DNA from: UBA6398 sp963644855
GTDB taxonomy: Bacteria > Bacteroidota > Bacteroidia > Bacteroidales > Bacteroidaceae
Length of the DNA stretch: 39,015 nucleotides
Direction: 5' to 3'
NCBI GenBank assembly: GCA_963644855.1
Contig: CAVIQL010000024.1
Coordinates: 1-39,015, forward strand
Below, in pieces: positions 14,742 to 23,846 of the stretch (the stretch's first letter is position 1; each line of letters opens with the position of its first letter). Under the pieces are notes generated by a model. It did no database searches. It saw only the letters and a list, made by a program, of their open reading frames with translations, and was not told the DNA's origin. The translations under genes were made by a program, and so were the position numbers.

Positions 14742-15914
14742 ATGAAGAAAATACTTTTCTTTGCCGTCTTACTAACGATACTTGCCGGGTGTGGCAAGGC
14801 TAAAATTCTATGGAAAAAATCCGACCCTGTGGATTTGGACAAATTACAGGTGAATTTATATATTGAAAATTCGGGCAGTATGGACGGATACATGCACGAC
14901 GGATTTGCTTTCAAGGACGCAGTGTTTGGTTATATGACAAGCATAAACAAATATGTGGGCGATTCCAAGTTTTATTATATCAACAGCAAAATTCTTCCCA
15001 ACAACATTTCGTTGGAAAACTTGAGCCAATCGTTTGATGTAGGGGCCTTTCGCAAAGCTGGCGGAGATCGAGGCTCCACAGACTTGGCCTCTATATTGAA
15101 AATGGTGCTTGAAAAAACCGATGACAAGAATGTGTCGGTATTTGTGAGCGACTGCATTTTGGCTTTGCCCAAAGGAGCTGCCAAAAACTATTTTATCAAC
15201 AACCAGATAGCCATCGAAGCTATCGTAAGCAAGAAGTTGAAGAAGCAAAAAGACCTTACGTTTGTGGTTTACAGACTGACTTCGCATTTCTACGGGAATT
15301 TCTACAACTCCAACGGCAGTACAAAAATCGATGCCAAACGTCCATATTATATAATGCTTATCGGAGCAAGAAAGGCGGTTTGTCAACTCATGCGAAAAGT
15401 ATCTTTGGAAAACATTCCCAATGCCAATGTAACAAGCATGGTGGCTTATACCGACAATCACGTGCCCACGATGACTATTACCAATTCTACGGGCAGAATG
15501 TTCAAGGACGGAAAATGCACTTTGCTGCAAGACAGAGGCTCAAACAACTACAGAATAAAAATACTCGCCGATATGACATCGGCTTTCCTTGACGAAAAAA
15601 CTCTTGCCGACAAGAGCATTTACAAAAGTTCCGACCGTCAGTTCAAAGTGGAGTATGTTGAGAAAATAAGCGAAGAAGACAATCCTTACACGCACATAAT
15701 AACCGTAAGCACTCCCTTGACAGTGCAACCAACCGAGGAAAGCATCACAATAAAAAAAGCAGAAACTCCCATTTGGATAGAACAAGCAAACGACAATACG
15801 GGAACTTTTATAGGCAGAAAGACAACCGGTATAAAATATGTGCTCGATGGAATAGGCAAAGCCTATGACAATGATAATACTATAGAACTGAATTTTAAGA
15901 TAAAGCGAAATTAA
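14742..15914 (+). CDS. vWA-like lipoprotein, first gene of the tubulin/actin-like operon
   Basis: A 390-residue predicted lipoprotein: signal sequence with lipobox LAGC (Cys17). The mature part begins with a domain resembling von Willebrand factor A: strand VNLYIENSGSMDGY, then GGDRGSTDLAS (T113), then VSVFVSDCIL (D137). Together these give a MIDAS-like ExSxS...T...D set, with Glu42 in place of the usual first Asp. The C-terminal half (about 220-390) is beta-rich and unrecognised. The gene is followed after 1 bp by the 3-TM protein, and all five genes through 21705 are tightly packed. The product would face the periplasm or outer membrane and could link an envelope ligand to the cytosolic filament-type proteins; that role is inferred. 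Confidence 0.8.
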   Translation: MKKILFFAVLLTILAGCGKAKILWKKSDPVDLDKLQVNLYIENSGSMDGYMHDGFAFKDAVFGYMTSINKYVGDSKFYYINSKILPNNISLENLSQSFDVGAFRKAGGDRGSTDLASILKMVLEKTDDKNVSVFVSDCILALPKGAAKNYFINNQIAIEAIVSKKLKKQKDLTFVVYRLTSHFYGNFYNSNGSTKIDAKRPYYIMLIGARKAVCQLMRKVSLENIPNANVTSMVAYTDNHVPTMTITNSTGRMFKDGKCTLLQDRGSNNYRIKILADMTSAFLDEKTLADKSIYKSSDRQFKVEYVEKISEEDNPYTHIITVSTPLTVQPTEESITIKKAETPIWIEQANDNTGTFIGRKTTGIKYVLDGIGKAYDNDNTIELNFKIKRN

Positions 15915-15915
15915 G

Positions 15916-16368
15916 ATGAACGAAGTATTCGGCAGCATCTTCGGAGTGTTCCAAAACGTATATGGCATACCACTTGCCAACTTTTTGTTTGAAGACGGAA
16001 GAATTTATAGCCAAATAGGAATTGCAATGATGTGTGTATGCGTTGCTGTGGCATTCCTTTTTTATTACGTAATAGACCACCCCGCATTAAACTCCTGGCA
16101 AGGGTGGGGACTTTCAAATGGAGTGAGCGCCGTGATATGTTTCTTTATTGCTTGGCTTAGAGTGCTTGGAATTTACAATGCCGGCATGATGGTTGAAACC
16201 GAACTGTCAACGGGCGAATCAGTCCCCATTGCCGTGTCAACTTTCGATCTATTTAATTTCGGAATAGCTGTGGCAATAATTTCTGTAGTGTTCTATACAA
16301 TTGTTTCGTTTGTCATAAAACGAAAAAGCGTAAATTGTTCGTATTTCCCACATATAAAGAAGTATTGA
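15916..16368 (+). CDS. Three-TM inner-membrane protein of the tubulin/actin-like operon
   Basis: A 150-residue protein of unrecognised family with three hydrophobic segments at about 33-53, 64-84 and 112-134, and a basic C-terminal tail (IKRKSVNCSYFPHIKKY) that should be cytosolic. The amphipathic N-terminus (FGSIFGVFQNVYGIPLANFLF) may lie along the membrane. It is separated from its neighbours by single bases on both sides, so co-translation is likely. A reasonable inference is that it joins the periplasmic lipoprotein to the tubulin-like and actin-like proteins. Confidence 0.8.
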   Translation: MNEVFGSIFGVFQNVYGIPLANFLFEDGRIYSQIGIAMMCVCVAVAFLFYYVIDHPALNSWQGWGLSNGVSAVICFFIAWLRVLGIYNAGMMVETELSTGESVPIAVSTFDLFNFGIAVAIISVVFYTIVSFVIKRKSVNCSYFPHIKKY

Positions 16369-16369
16369 A

Positions 16370-17764
16370 ATGTCAAAGTGCTATGTGTTTGCAATAGGCG
16401 GTACAGGTTCGAGAGTGCTGCGTTCGCTTACGATGTTGTTGGCAGGTAATGTAAAAATAAACGCCGAAGAAATCGTACCCATAATAATCGATCCCGACTC
16501 GTCTAACGCCGATCTTACAAGAGCGGTGAAACAAATGGATCTGTATAACAGCATAAGGGAAAAACTGGAAATAAAAAACGAAGACACGTTTTTCAAAACA
16601 AAGATTACAAAGCAAAACGCAAATTTCTCGTTGCAGATTTCCAATACAAGCGACATGACTTTCAGCAAATTCATGGACGTAAACTCGATGAGCAAGGAAA
16701 ACAAAGCACTTGTAAATATGCTTTTCAGCCAAAACAATTTGAAAAGCTCCATGAAAGTCGGCTTCAAAGGCAATCCCAACATAGGATGTGTGGTATTAAA
16801 TCAAATAGTAAAATCAAAACAATTTTCAGATTTCGCAAACACATTCGTTGAAGGAGATAAGATTTTTATAATAAGTTCAATCTTTGGCGGCACAGGAGCA
16901 AGCGGTTTCCCCTTGCTGCTGAAAACTCTTAGAACAAGCACTGATATCCCCAATTATTCTTTGATAAACAACGCAGAAATCGGAGCTATTTCCGTGTTGC
17001 CTTATTTTAGGGTAAGAACTTCGCAAGACAGCGAAATAGATTCTTCTACGTTTATTTCAAAAGCAGTTGCAGCATTAGCGTATTACGAGAACAATATATA
17101 TAAAGACAAACTTATAAATGCGCTTTACTTTATCGGAGACGACATAGCCAACATTTATGAAAACAACGAAGGCGGACATTTACAGCAGAACGAAGCTCAT
17201 CTTATTGAACTCCTATCGGCTACAGCCGTTGTTGATTTCTGTAACAATACATATCAACCCACACAAAATTTAGAATTGGGCATAAAAGACATAACAAACG
17301 GAGTTTCTTTTGATAAAATGTACAAAGGATTACTCGGAATGACTGGTTTTCCGTTGACCCGAATGTTGCTCTTTGCTAATTGTATTCGGAACAAATTTGA
17401 TTTTCTAAGTTCTGTACACATGAATGCAAACCATGTGTTAGGACTGAAGAAAAGTTTTTACGAAGGAACGTTCATGCAAGACATAAAATCATTTGCGTCG
17501 GCGTATATAGAATGGCTCATAGAAATGAAAGAAAACGTTCGCAGCTTGGACTTATACAATATAGAAAGCGGTTCACACCCATTCGACATTATACCAAATA
17601 CAACTCCGAAATCAGTACACAGCATTAAAAAAGATTTCTATCTGTTTTATGACAGACTAAATTCTGTGGCGCAGAAAATAGATCGCTCCTCCATAGAAAC
17701 AGATTTCATAAAAATGTTTTACAAGGCAACCGACAGACTAGTCGCCGAAAAAATAAATTTCTGA
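16370..17764 (+). CDS. Tubulin/FtsZ-superfamily-like protein
   Basis: A 464-residue protein with the nucleotide-binding hallmarks of the tubulin superfamily: an N-terminal T1-like loop YVFAIGGTGSRVLRSL (residues 5-20), a strand followed by IIIDPDSSNADL (38-49) at the T2/T3 position, and IISSIFGGTGASGFPLLLKTL (167-187), equivalent to the GGGTGTG / GGTGSG T4 signature. The C-terminal half (about 220-464) is mostly helical and does not look like FtsZ, so it is probably a member of a Tubulin_2-like branch rather than the division protein. A canonical T7 catalytic loop (NxDxxD/E) is not evident, so polymerisation-coupled GTP hydrolysis is uncertain. The stop overlaps the next start by one base (TGATG). 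Confidence 0.78.
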   Translation: MSKCYVFAIGGTGSRVLRSLTMLLAGNVKINAEEIVPIIIDPDSSNADLTRAVKQMDLYNSIREKLEIKNEDTFFKTKITKQNANFSLQISNTSDMTFSKFMDVNSMSKENKALVNMLFSQNNLKSSMKVGFKGNPNIGCVVLNQIVKSKQFSDFANTFVEGDKIFIISSIFGGTGASGFPLLLKTLRTSTDIPNYSLINNAEIGAISVLPYFRVRTSQDSEIDSSTFISKAVAALAYYENNIYKDKLINALYFIGDDIANIYENNEGGHLQQNEAHLIELLSATAVVDFCNNTYQPTQNLELGIKDITNGVSFDKMYKGLLGMTGFPLTRMLLFANCIRNKFDFLSSVHMNANHVLGLKKSFYEGTFMQDIKSFASAYIEWLIEMKENVRSLDLYNIESGSHPFDIIPNTTPKSVHSIKKDFYLFYDRLNSVAQKIDRSSIETDFIKMFYKATDRLVAEKINF

Positions 17765-20700
17765 TGGGAAAGGTTTTTAGAATATTCAAAGAAGGTTCCA
17801 ACACATATAATGATTGGAATTCTTCGCCCGACTATCCTTACGATTCAACAAATCGTGAAAGCATAATAGATCCCGAAGGAGCCGCTGCCTCTAAGGAAAT
17901 AACATCGATACCTTCTCCTTTTGCAAGAATAGATCTTGTAAAAAATGCTTTTGGTTATATCTGTCGGCAAAACAATAACAACTCCAATTTTATTGATGGG
18001 GATACTATTTACCATAAACTCGTTTCAGAAACACTTGATGTAGGAGAAATTTTCTTCAATATAGCCAAGTTCCAAAATGATATAGAAATTATCAAATGGA
18101 ATCCGAAACAAGGTATTAAAGAACTTCTAAATTCAGGTAATGAAGGTAATATGTGTTTGGGAGATGTCTTGCAAAAATATCTCGATTCCGATTCTTCTGC
18201 CTATAATTTTGCTTCTATACACAATATATATCTTCTTAATTATAAGCGTGGGACACAACTGTTGAACATTATCGGTGCAACTTCGCCTGCGACCATATTC
18301 TTTTCCAACGCAAATGCAAATTCTTTTGTTTCTGAACGAATTGTTTTCGGGCAGCATAAACCTTTTGGTAAAGATTTCGAACCTCTTTACAAAAGAGACG
18401 CAGAATATATAAAAGCGTGGTTTTCTTTTAGGAAAGGAATTGCTAACTTTTCGGAACTTTTCCCAGAAGTAGATGATTATCTGAATCAGAATTTTGTAGA
18501 AATAAAAGACTCCAAACTTAAAGATGAGATTTTGAATATCGAAGTAGGGACTGATGCTTTCGAAAACATTAAACTTTCTGATGGTAATTCTGATATTGTA
18601 GAAGTTCTTGGCTACAATATTCTTGCTTCAAAACCTCGTAAAGTTAATGGCAGTGATTTTGAAATTCTTTCCAATCGTCAAGTTGTTGAAAAGCCTCTTG
18701 TTTTACCGACAGAAGCAGGAAATATCTATGAACACCTTCTTTATACGAGTTCAAACTGGGGATATTTGAATGCTGCTCCCGAAAAAGACAATCGAGTGCT
18801 TGAAGAACGTACTCTTCCCTTTGATGGAACAAAGCAACCATATCTTACGCTTGGGGATTTTTTGGAAGATTCTATAATTGCCGTATCTCATAATTTTAAT
18901 AATGCGAATTATTTTGACGGTAATCTTACAGAAACAAACGGTTCTCTTTCATTCTTAATGCCAGTCAAGCCATTGTATTTCCGTTATTTTACAGCAGAAG
19001 ATTTAATGGGGACAATGCCTGACGGGGAAAAAGCTATAGAAATATTATATATTAATAACGAGGCGAAAGTTGTTCTTAGAATTCCAATACGTGGGAATGA
19101 TAAAATTAGATATATAGAATACACAAAGGTCTATAAAAATAGTAATGCAAGTTTAGGGAACGATAAAGCGGGGATAATAAGACAATGTGATTTTACTGCG
19201 TTTATAACACCGAACATACAGTTTGAACGTGAAGAGGAGGCGTATTATACGGCTGCAATAATCACTACCGATGAAAAGGCTTTAACTTTGGATTTCTACC
19301 AGAAAGAAAAGAAATTGTCTGAGATACGTAGTGCTTCACGCACAACAAGCGAAGACTTAACCCGGGCGATTACCTATACTATAGAACAAAAACGTTTTGA
19401 ATATATCAGAGTTTGCAACGGAAACGATATTGCAGGTTTGATAATTCCGCGTTTTAAGAACAACAACAAGGTCAATGCTTTTGAATTTGCAATAGATTTA
19501 GGCACAAGTTTTACTCATATAGAATGTAAGTCGGGAAGTTCTTCCGAAAGCGTTCCTTTTGGATACAACGAACAGGATTCTTTGGTTAGCGCAGTATTCG
19601 TGCCAGAATATATTGAAAATGATGGAAAAATCACCCAATGGGATTTGCTTGACGAACAGCCTTTCTTGGAAAAAGACTATATGCCGATATTATTGGGTAA
19701 AGACTTGCGCGACCGACAAAACAAGATGGTTGATTATGGACTGCCTTCCCAAACAGTTCTATCGTGTGCGCGTTCTTTGGCATGGGATAAGAAAGTTGAT
19801 GCTTTTGCTTTGGTGAACATTCCGTTTACATATGGCAAACGCAGAGAACTTCCTCACAACAGTTATATCTTCAATATAAAATGGGGTGGGGAACAAGAGC
19901 GAATGGTGCTCGATAAATATATTGAATGTATTACGTTGTTGCTGCGCAATAAAGTGTTGATGAACAACGGCGATTTGGAGAAGACAAAAATTATATGGTC
20001 TTATCCGCAAAGTATGGCGCAAAACCAATTGACAAGTTTAGGCAGAATTTGGAACGAAAAATACAACAAATATTTTGCTCCGGCTCCAGCAAAAACACGC
20101 AGTGTCTTGGAAAGTGTGGCTCCTATAAAATATTATTTCAACAAGATAGCTTCTTCGTCGGATATAGTGAATATTGACATCGGTGGCGGCACTACAGATA
20201 TTGCTTTTGCCAAAGACAAACAGTTGCAATGCGTTACATCTTTCCGCTTTGCCATGAACGATTTGTTTAGAGACGCAATAGCCAAAGAAAACTTTGGAAA
20301 CGGAATTATTGATTACTATAAGCCTAAGATTCGCAAGATTTTGGAAAACAACAATCTTGCAGAACTTCTCGCGATGCTTGACTGCGAAAGCAACAAACGT
20401 CCGGAAAACATGGCTTCGTTCTTATTTACTTTGAAAGACAACCAAATGGCGAAGAAAATAGACGAAAAACTTATCGACTTCGACTATATCTTGGAAGTTG
20501 ACAATAGGTTCAAAATTGTTTTCCTGCTGTTCTATACGGCTATAATATACCATGTGGCAGAAATAATAAGGTGTAAAAATCTTGATTTCCCGCGCCACAT
20601 TGCTTTTAGCGGCAATGGTGGATACGTTGTGAACATTATTTCGTCGAACATGATGAGTGTTTCGCAATACACAAAGGTTGTGCTCGAAGTTGTTACTGGA

Positions 20701-21171
20701 AAGCAATGCAATCACGACATAGAAATTGTGGGCTTGGAGTATGGTTGCAGTCCCAAAGTGGTTACGTGTAAAGGCGCATTAGTTTCTGATGATTTCAATG
20801 GCGCTGCAAATCCTCATGAGGTAATTCTTAAAGCCGACGGAACGGGCTTTGTGGAGCAGGGGGATAATTATTATTCCATAGACAACGAACGTTTTGAAAA
20901 CACGGTTGCATCTGTTAATAAGTTCTTGGACTTTGTGTTAAACAAAATACCACAACACATTGATATCGAAAATCTTTTCGGAGTTACCAAGGAGTCTGTT
21001 TCTTTTGCAAAGGCTAATTGTGGCAATGATTTGGGAACTTATCTAAAGAAACTGCTTATGCAAGTGGAAAACGGGGATAAAGACAAGAAAATAGAAGAAA
21101 CTTTGTTTTTCTACCCCTTAAAAGGCGTGATAAACAGTTTGTCGCAAAAAATCTACGAACAAAATCGGTAA
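17764..21171 (+). CDS. Large protein with a C-terminal actin/Hsp70-type ATPase domain
   Basis: A 1135-residue protein. Residues 1 to about 570 are unrecognised, with no TM or signal peptide. From about 575 an ASKHA (actin/Hsp70/sugar kinase) fold begins: phosphate-1 FAIDLGTSFTHIE (D578-G580), phosphate-2 IVNIDIGGGTTDIAFA (D805, G807-G809, D812) and adenosine motif HIAFSGNGGYVVNI (about 945-958). All key nucleotide-binding motifs are intact. It resembles very large Hsp70-like proteins (SrfB-type size) more than DnaK, and it lacks an obvious C-terminal peptide-binding domain. Its start overlaps the stop of the tubulin-like gene, which strongly suggests the two products act together. Confidence 0.8.
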   Translation: MGKVFRIFKEGSNTYNDWNSSPDYPYDSTNRESIIDPEGAAASKEITSIPSPFARIDLVKNAFGYICRQNNNNSNFIDGDTIYHKLVSETLDVGEIFFNIAKFQNDIEIIKWNPKQGIKELLNSGNEGNMCLGDVLQKYLDSDSSAYNFASIHNIYLLNYKRGTQLLNIIGATSPATIFFSNANANSFVSERIVFGQHKPFGKDFEPLYKRDAEYIKAWFSFRKGIANFSELFPEVDDYLNQNFVEIKDSKLKDEILNIEVGTDAFENIKLSDGNSDIVEVLGYNILASKPRKVNGSDFEILSNRQVVEKPLVLPTEAGNIYEHLLYTSSNWGYLNAAPEKDNRVLEERTLPFDGTKQPYLTLGDFLEDSIIAVSHNFNNANYFDGNLTETNGSLSFLMPVKPLYFRYFTAEDLMGTMPDGEKAIEILYINNEAKVVLRIPIRGNDKIRYIEYTKVYKNSNASLGNDKAGIIRQCDFTAFITPNIQFEREEEAYYTAAIITTDEKALTLDFYQKEKKLSEIRSASRTTSEDLTRAITYTIEQKRFEYIRVCNGNDIAGLIIPRFKNNNKVNAFEFAIDLGTSFTHIECKSGSSSESVPFGYNEQDSLVSAVFVPEYIENDGKITQWDLLDEQPFLEKDYMPILLGKDLRDRQNKMVDYGLPSQTVLSCARSLAWDKKVDAFALVNIPFTYGKRRELPHNSYIFNIKWGGEQERMVLDKYIECITLLLRNKVLMNNGDLEKTKIIWSYPQSMAQNQLTSLGRIWNEKYNKYFAPAPAKTRSVLESVAPIKYYFNKIASSSDIVNIDIGGGTTDIAFAKDKQLQCVTSFRFAMNDLFRDAIAKENFGNGIIDYYKPKIRKILENNNLAELLAMLDCESNKRPENMASFLFTLKDNQMAKKIDEKLIDFDYILEVDNRFKIVFLLFYTAIIYHVAEIIRCKNLDFPRHIAFSGNGGYVVNIISSNMMSVSQYTKVVLEVVTGKQCNHDIEIVGLEYGCSPKVVTCKGALVSDDFNGAANPHEVILKADGTGFVEQGDNYYSIDNERFENTVASVNKFLDFVLNKIPQHIDIENLFGVTKESVSFAKANCGNDLGTYLKKLLMQVENGDKDKKIEETLFFYPLKGVINSLSQKIYEQNR

Positions 21172-21174
21172 ATC

Positions 21175-21705
21175 ATGGTTATAATAATAGGCAAAAAGCA
21201 ATTCAATAGCTTGGTTTCTGATTTGGAGAAGAGATTGGCTGGTTTGGAGAAGGAATTAAAGGAATGCAAAGAGACAAACGAGACTTTGACAACGGCTAAC
21301 GAGTGGTTGAGCGCGAAGATTCTTGAATTGGAACAAAAGATTAACAAAACCGAGGAAATCAATGAAAATCCGATAGATAAAGTAGGCAAAGATACTTTAT
21401 TGCGCAAAGGTTTCTTTGATTTAAACCGCTCCTCCGTGTTTGTCGAACTTAAAGCGGAAAGCAATGCCAAAAGTGCGTTCGCAGCTTTTCCATATCAAGA
21501 AGAAAATTGCGTGTGCTACGAAATATGTAATCTTGGTCGCATCAAGGCTTTCGATGGTATATTAGATGCCGTAGAATTTGAGCAAGGCAGTTGCACGCTT
21601 TCAGAGGCCAAAAAATTCAAGACTATCAGCCAAGGAATAGCCCGATTTGGCAACGACCACTTATGGCGAATAGAAAAAAAGACATTGGTGCTTCTATCTG
21701 TATAA
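21175..21705 (+). CDS. Coiled-coil protein ending the tubulin/actin-like operon
   Basis: A 176-residue protein. Residues about 8-60 form a strongly predicted coiled coil with leucine-spaced heptads (LEKRLAGLEKELKECKETNE). A compact globular domain follows (about 72-176), with strands such as SSVFVELKAES, CVCYEICNLGRIKAFDG and LWRIEKKTLVLLSV. I do not recognise the family. It starts 3 bp after the ATPase gene and is probably an adaptor or regulator of that complex. No terminator is visible after it. Confidence 0.75.
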   Translation: MVIIIGKKQFNSLVSDLEKRLAGLEKELKECKETNETLTTANEWLSAKILELEQKINKTEEINENPIDKVGKDTLLRKGFFDLNRSSVFVELKAESNAKSAFAAFPYQEENCVCYEICNLGRIKAFDGILDAVEFEQGSCTLSEAKKFKTISQGIARFGNDHLWRIEKKTLVLLSV

Positions 21706-21742
21706 TTGTTTGTAAATTTGAGGGTGTCTTAACTAAAAATCA

Positions 21743-21826
21743 CATATAGGTTATTGCAAAAATAATGTCAGACATTTTTTAAACGATAACCGATATTTTT
21801 TAAACAATATCCGACATTGTTTTACT
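21743..21826. repeat. 21-bp near-palindromic tandem repeat, locus 4 (4 units)
   Basis: Units at 21743-21763, 21764-21784, 21785-21805 and 21806-21826, with a decayed fifth possible to 21847. Unit order matches locus 1: the first unit is similar, and 20 bp of the second are identical (1502-1521 and 21764-21783). It ends just before the DUF4838 start. Confidence 0.85.
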
Positions 21827-21859
21827 AATATCACGACAAGAACAAAAACTAATACCAAT

Positions 21860-23587
21860 ATGAAGTATCAAATCAAATTGTTAGTAGCCGTAATGGCTAT
21901 TATAACTGGGAATATCAATGTGTTAGCCGCTTCCTACACACTGTTTTCAAACGGGAAATCCAACTATTCCATCGTAGTGCGTCCACAGGCTACCGCTTGC
22001 GAGCAAAATGCTGCCAAAGAGCTGCAAGGTTATATTCAAGACATAAGTGGAGCAAAACTTCCCATAAGCAACGGCGTAAAGAGCAAGGGCAAACATATCT
22101 ATGTGGGATATGATGCCACGGGAAAGGCTTTGATGTATGGCACACGCCAACTTGGAATGAAAGATGTCTATTCGTATGTTTCCAAGAAAGGCAATATTTA
22201 TATATATGGCAACACCGAACGTGCCACAATGTATGGAGTTTTTAGTTTTCTCGAAGATATGTTCGATGTTCGCTGGTTTGCAACCGGTGTTACCCGAGTG
22301 CCAAAACGCGAGAAATATTCGTTTGGCAACTTTTCCAAGGAATCATCTCCCGAAATAGCAATCCGGCAAATTGGTTACAAAGAAATGAACGACGGCGAAT
22401 GGTGTGCCCACAACAAAGTGAACGGCAACTATGTTAAAGACGAACTTGGGGGCTGCGATGGTTTTTGGAATTGCCATACGGCGGGACAGTTTATGCCTCC
22501 TTCGCAATATTTCTCAACCCACCCCGAATATTATGCTTTGCGCGATGGGAAACGTGTGGCAGAAAGCCAACCTTGTCTCTCCAATCCGGAAGTTTTGAAA
22601 ATCATGACCGAGAAGATAATGGAGAAGATTGCCACCATTCCAGGCAATGCCATATATGATATGAGTCAGAATGATAACCAAACCTATTGTACCTGCCCGG
22701 AATGTACCGCATTGGCGGACAAATATGGCGGACAAAGCGGCATTTGGATTTGGTTTGTAAACCAAGTGGCAAAAGAAGTGAAGAAAAAATATCCCAACAA
22801 GTATATTGGTACGTTTGCATACTACTACACGCGCAAGCCGCCTGTTGGCATAGTGCCGGCAGACAATGTGGTGGTGCGTTTGTGCAGTATAGAATGTTGC
22901 TTCATGCATAGTTTGGAAGGGTGCTCGCAAGATCTCAACAAGGCATTCCTTAAAGACATAAAAGCATGGGCAGAAATTGCTCCTCATCTCTATATTTGGG
23001 ACTATGTGGTGTCGTATTCGCAATATCTTGCGCCGTTTCCAAATTTCAACGTACTGGGGCCGAACATCAAAACCTTTGCAAAATACAACGCTATAGGCAT
23101 ATACGAAGAAGCACAATACCAAACAAAATACGGAGAGTTCTCTGAGTTGCGTTCATATGTATTGTCGAAACTTTTATGGGACCCTTCGCTGGACGTGAAT
23201 ATGCTTGTGAAAGAATTCATAAACGGTTTCTATGGCGGAGCAGCTTCATATGTGATGCAATATTACAACGAAATGCAAGGGCTTGTGGGAGAGAACACGC
23301 ATACCAACATTTATCCCAACGCCCACAACCCATTGTTTAGCGATACGTTTATTACAAAATCAATGACTCTGCTTGATGAGGCAAAGAAACATTGTAACGG
23401 TCAGGACGAACTAAGCAGAATAGAACATTTATGGCTCTCGCCAGCCTATCTATATTTGATGCGAAACAAAGAAGAAGCGAAACAAAACGGCACGTTCGCT
23501 GAATTTCTTAGGATAGTAAGGCGCGACGGAATACGTATAAACGAACCGATGACCATTGAACAGTTTGTGGACAACTACAACAAGTAA
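21860..23587 (+). CDS. Secreted DUF4838 domain protein (glycoside-hydrolase-like)
   Basis: A 575-residue protein with an N-terminal signal peptide (MKYQIKLLVAVMAIITGNINVLA). Residues about 27-150 resemble the N-terminal domain of alpha-glucuronidases (IVVRPQATACEQNAAKELQGYI, GVFSFLEDMFDVRWF). The central part (about 165-440) is typical of DUF4838, including WCAHNKVNG, a CTCPECTA cysteine cluster and LYIWDYVVSYSQYLAPFPN. Such proteins are common in Bacteroidota and probably act on glycans at the cell surface or in the periplasm; the substrate is unknown. It is a monocistronic gene with its own terminator, preceded by the 21-bp repeats and no convincing promoter box. Confidence 0.85.
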   Translation: MKYQIKLLVAVMAIITGNINVLAASYTLFSNGKSNYSIVVRPQATACEQNAAKELQGYIQDISGAKLPISNGVKSKGKHIYVGYDATGKALMYGTRQLGMKDVYSYVSKKGNIYIYGNTERATMYGVFSFLEDMFDVRWFATGVTRVPKREKYSFGNFSKESSPEIAIRQIGYKEMNDGEWCAHNKVNGNYVKDELGGCDGFWNCHTAGQFMPPSQYFSTHPEYYALRDGKRVAESQPCLSNPEVLKIMTEKIMEKIATIPGNAIYDMSQNDNQTYCTCPECTALADKYGGQSGIWIWFVNQVAKEVKKKYPNKYIGTFAYYYTRKPPVGIVPADNVVVRLCSIECCFMHSLEGCSQDLNKAFLKDIKAWAEIAPHLYIWDYVVSYSQYLAPFPNFNVLGPNIKTFAKYNAIGIYEEAQYQTKYGEFSELRSYVLSKLLWDPSLDVNMLVKEFINGFYGGAASYVMQYYNEMQGLVGENTHTNIYPNAHNPLFSDTFITKSMTLLDEAKKHCNGQDELSRIEHLWLSPAYLYLMRNKEEAKQNGTFAEFLRIVRRDGIRINEPMTIEQFVDNYNK

Positions 23588-23609
23588 CTTTTTTGTTTAA
23601 AATATAATA

Positions 23610-23640
23610 GGCAGGGGTGAAAACTCCTGCCTTTGTTTTT
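23610..23640 (+). terminator. Rho-independent terminator after the DUF4838 gene
   Basis: Stem GGCAGG / CCTGCC (23610-23615 and 23626-23631) with extra inner pairs, followed by TTTGTTTTT. From here to 23846 I see no gene; a 61-codon - strand frame (23825-23640) has no support. Confidence 0.85.
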
Positions 23641-23846
23641 CAAACTAATGCCTTGGCTTTGCTAACTCGTACCACCAGTTTATCCCACTCTTTTAATATT
23701 GCCGTTAGGTAATAAATTAAAAAAGTGATAGCAACCTTTTGAATGACAGCGAAATCTGTTCTTTTAATACGGCTAAATTTGTTCCCCCCAATCATGTTGT
23801 AAATCTCCGTAGCAACAAAAAACAATAGGGTAGGGGCAGCCTTGGA

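Noticed and set aside
23640..23825. 61-codon - strand frame downstream of the RND operon
   Set aside because: I considered a transposase remnant, but no recognisable transposase motif or terminal repeats are present.
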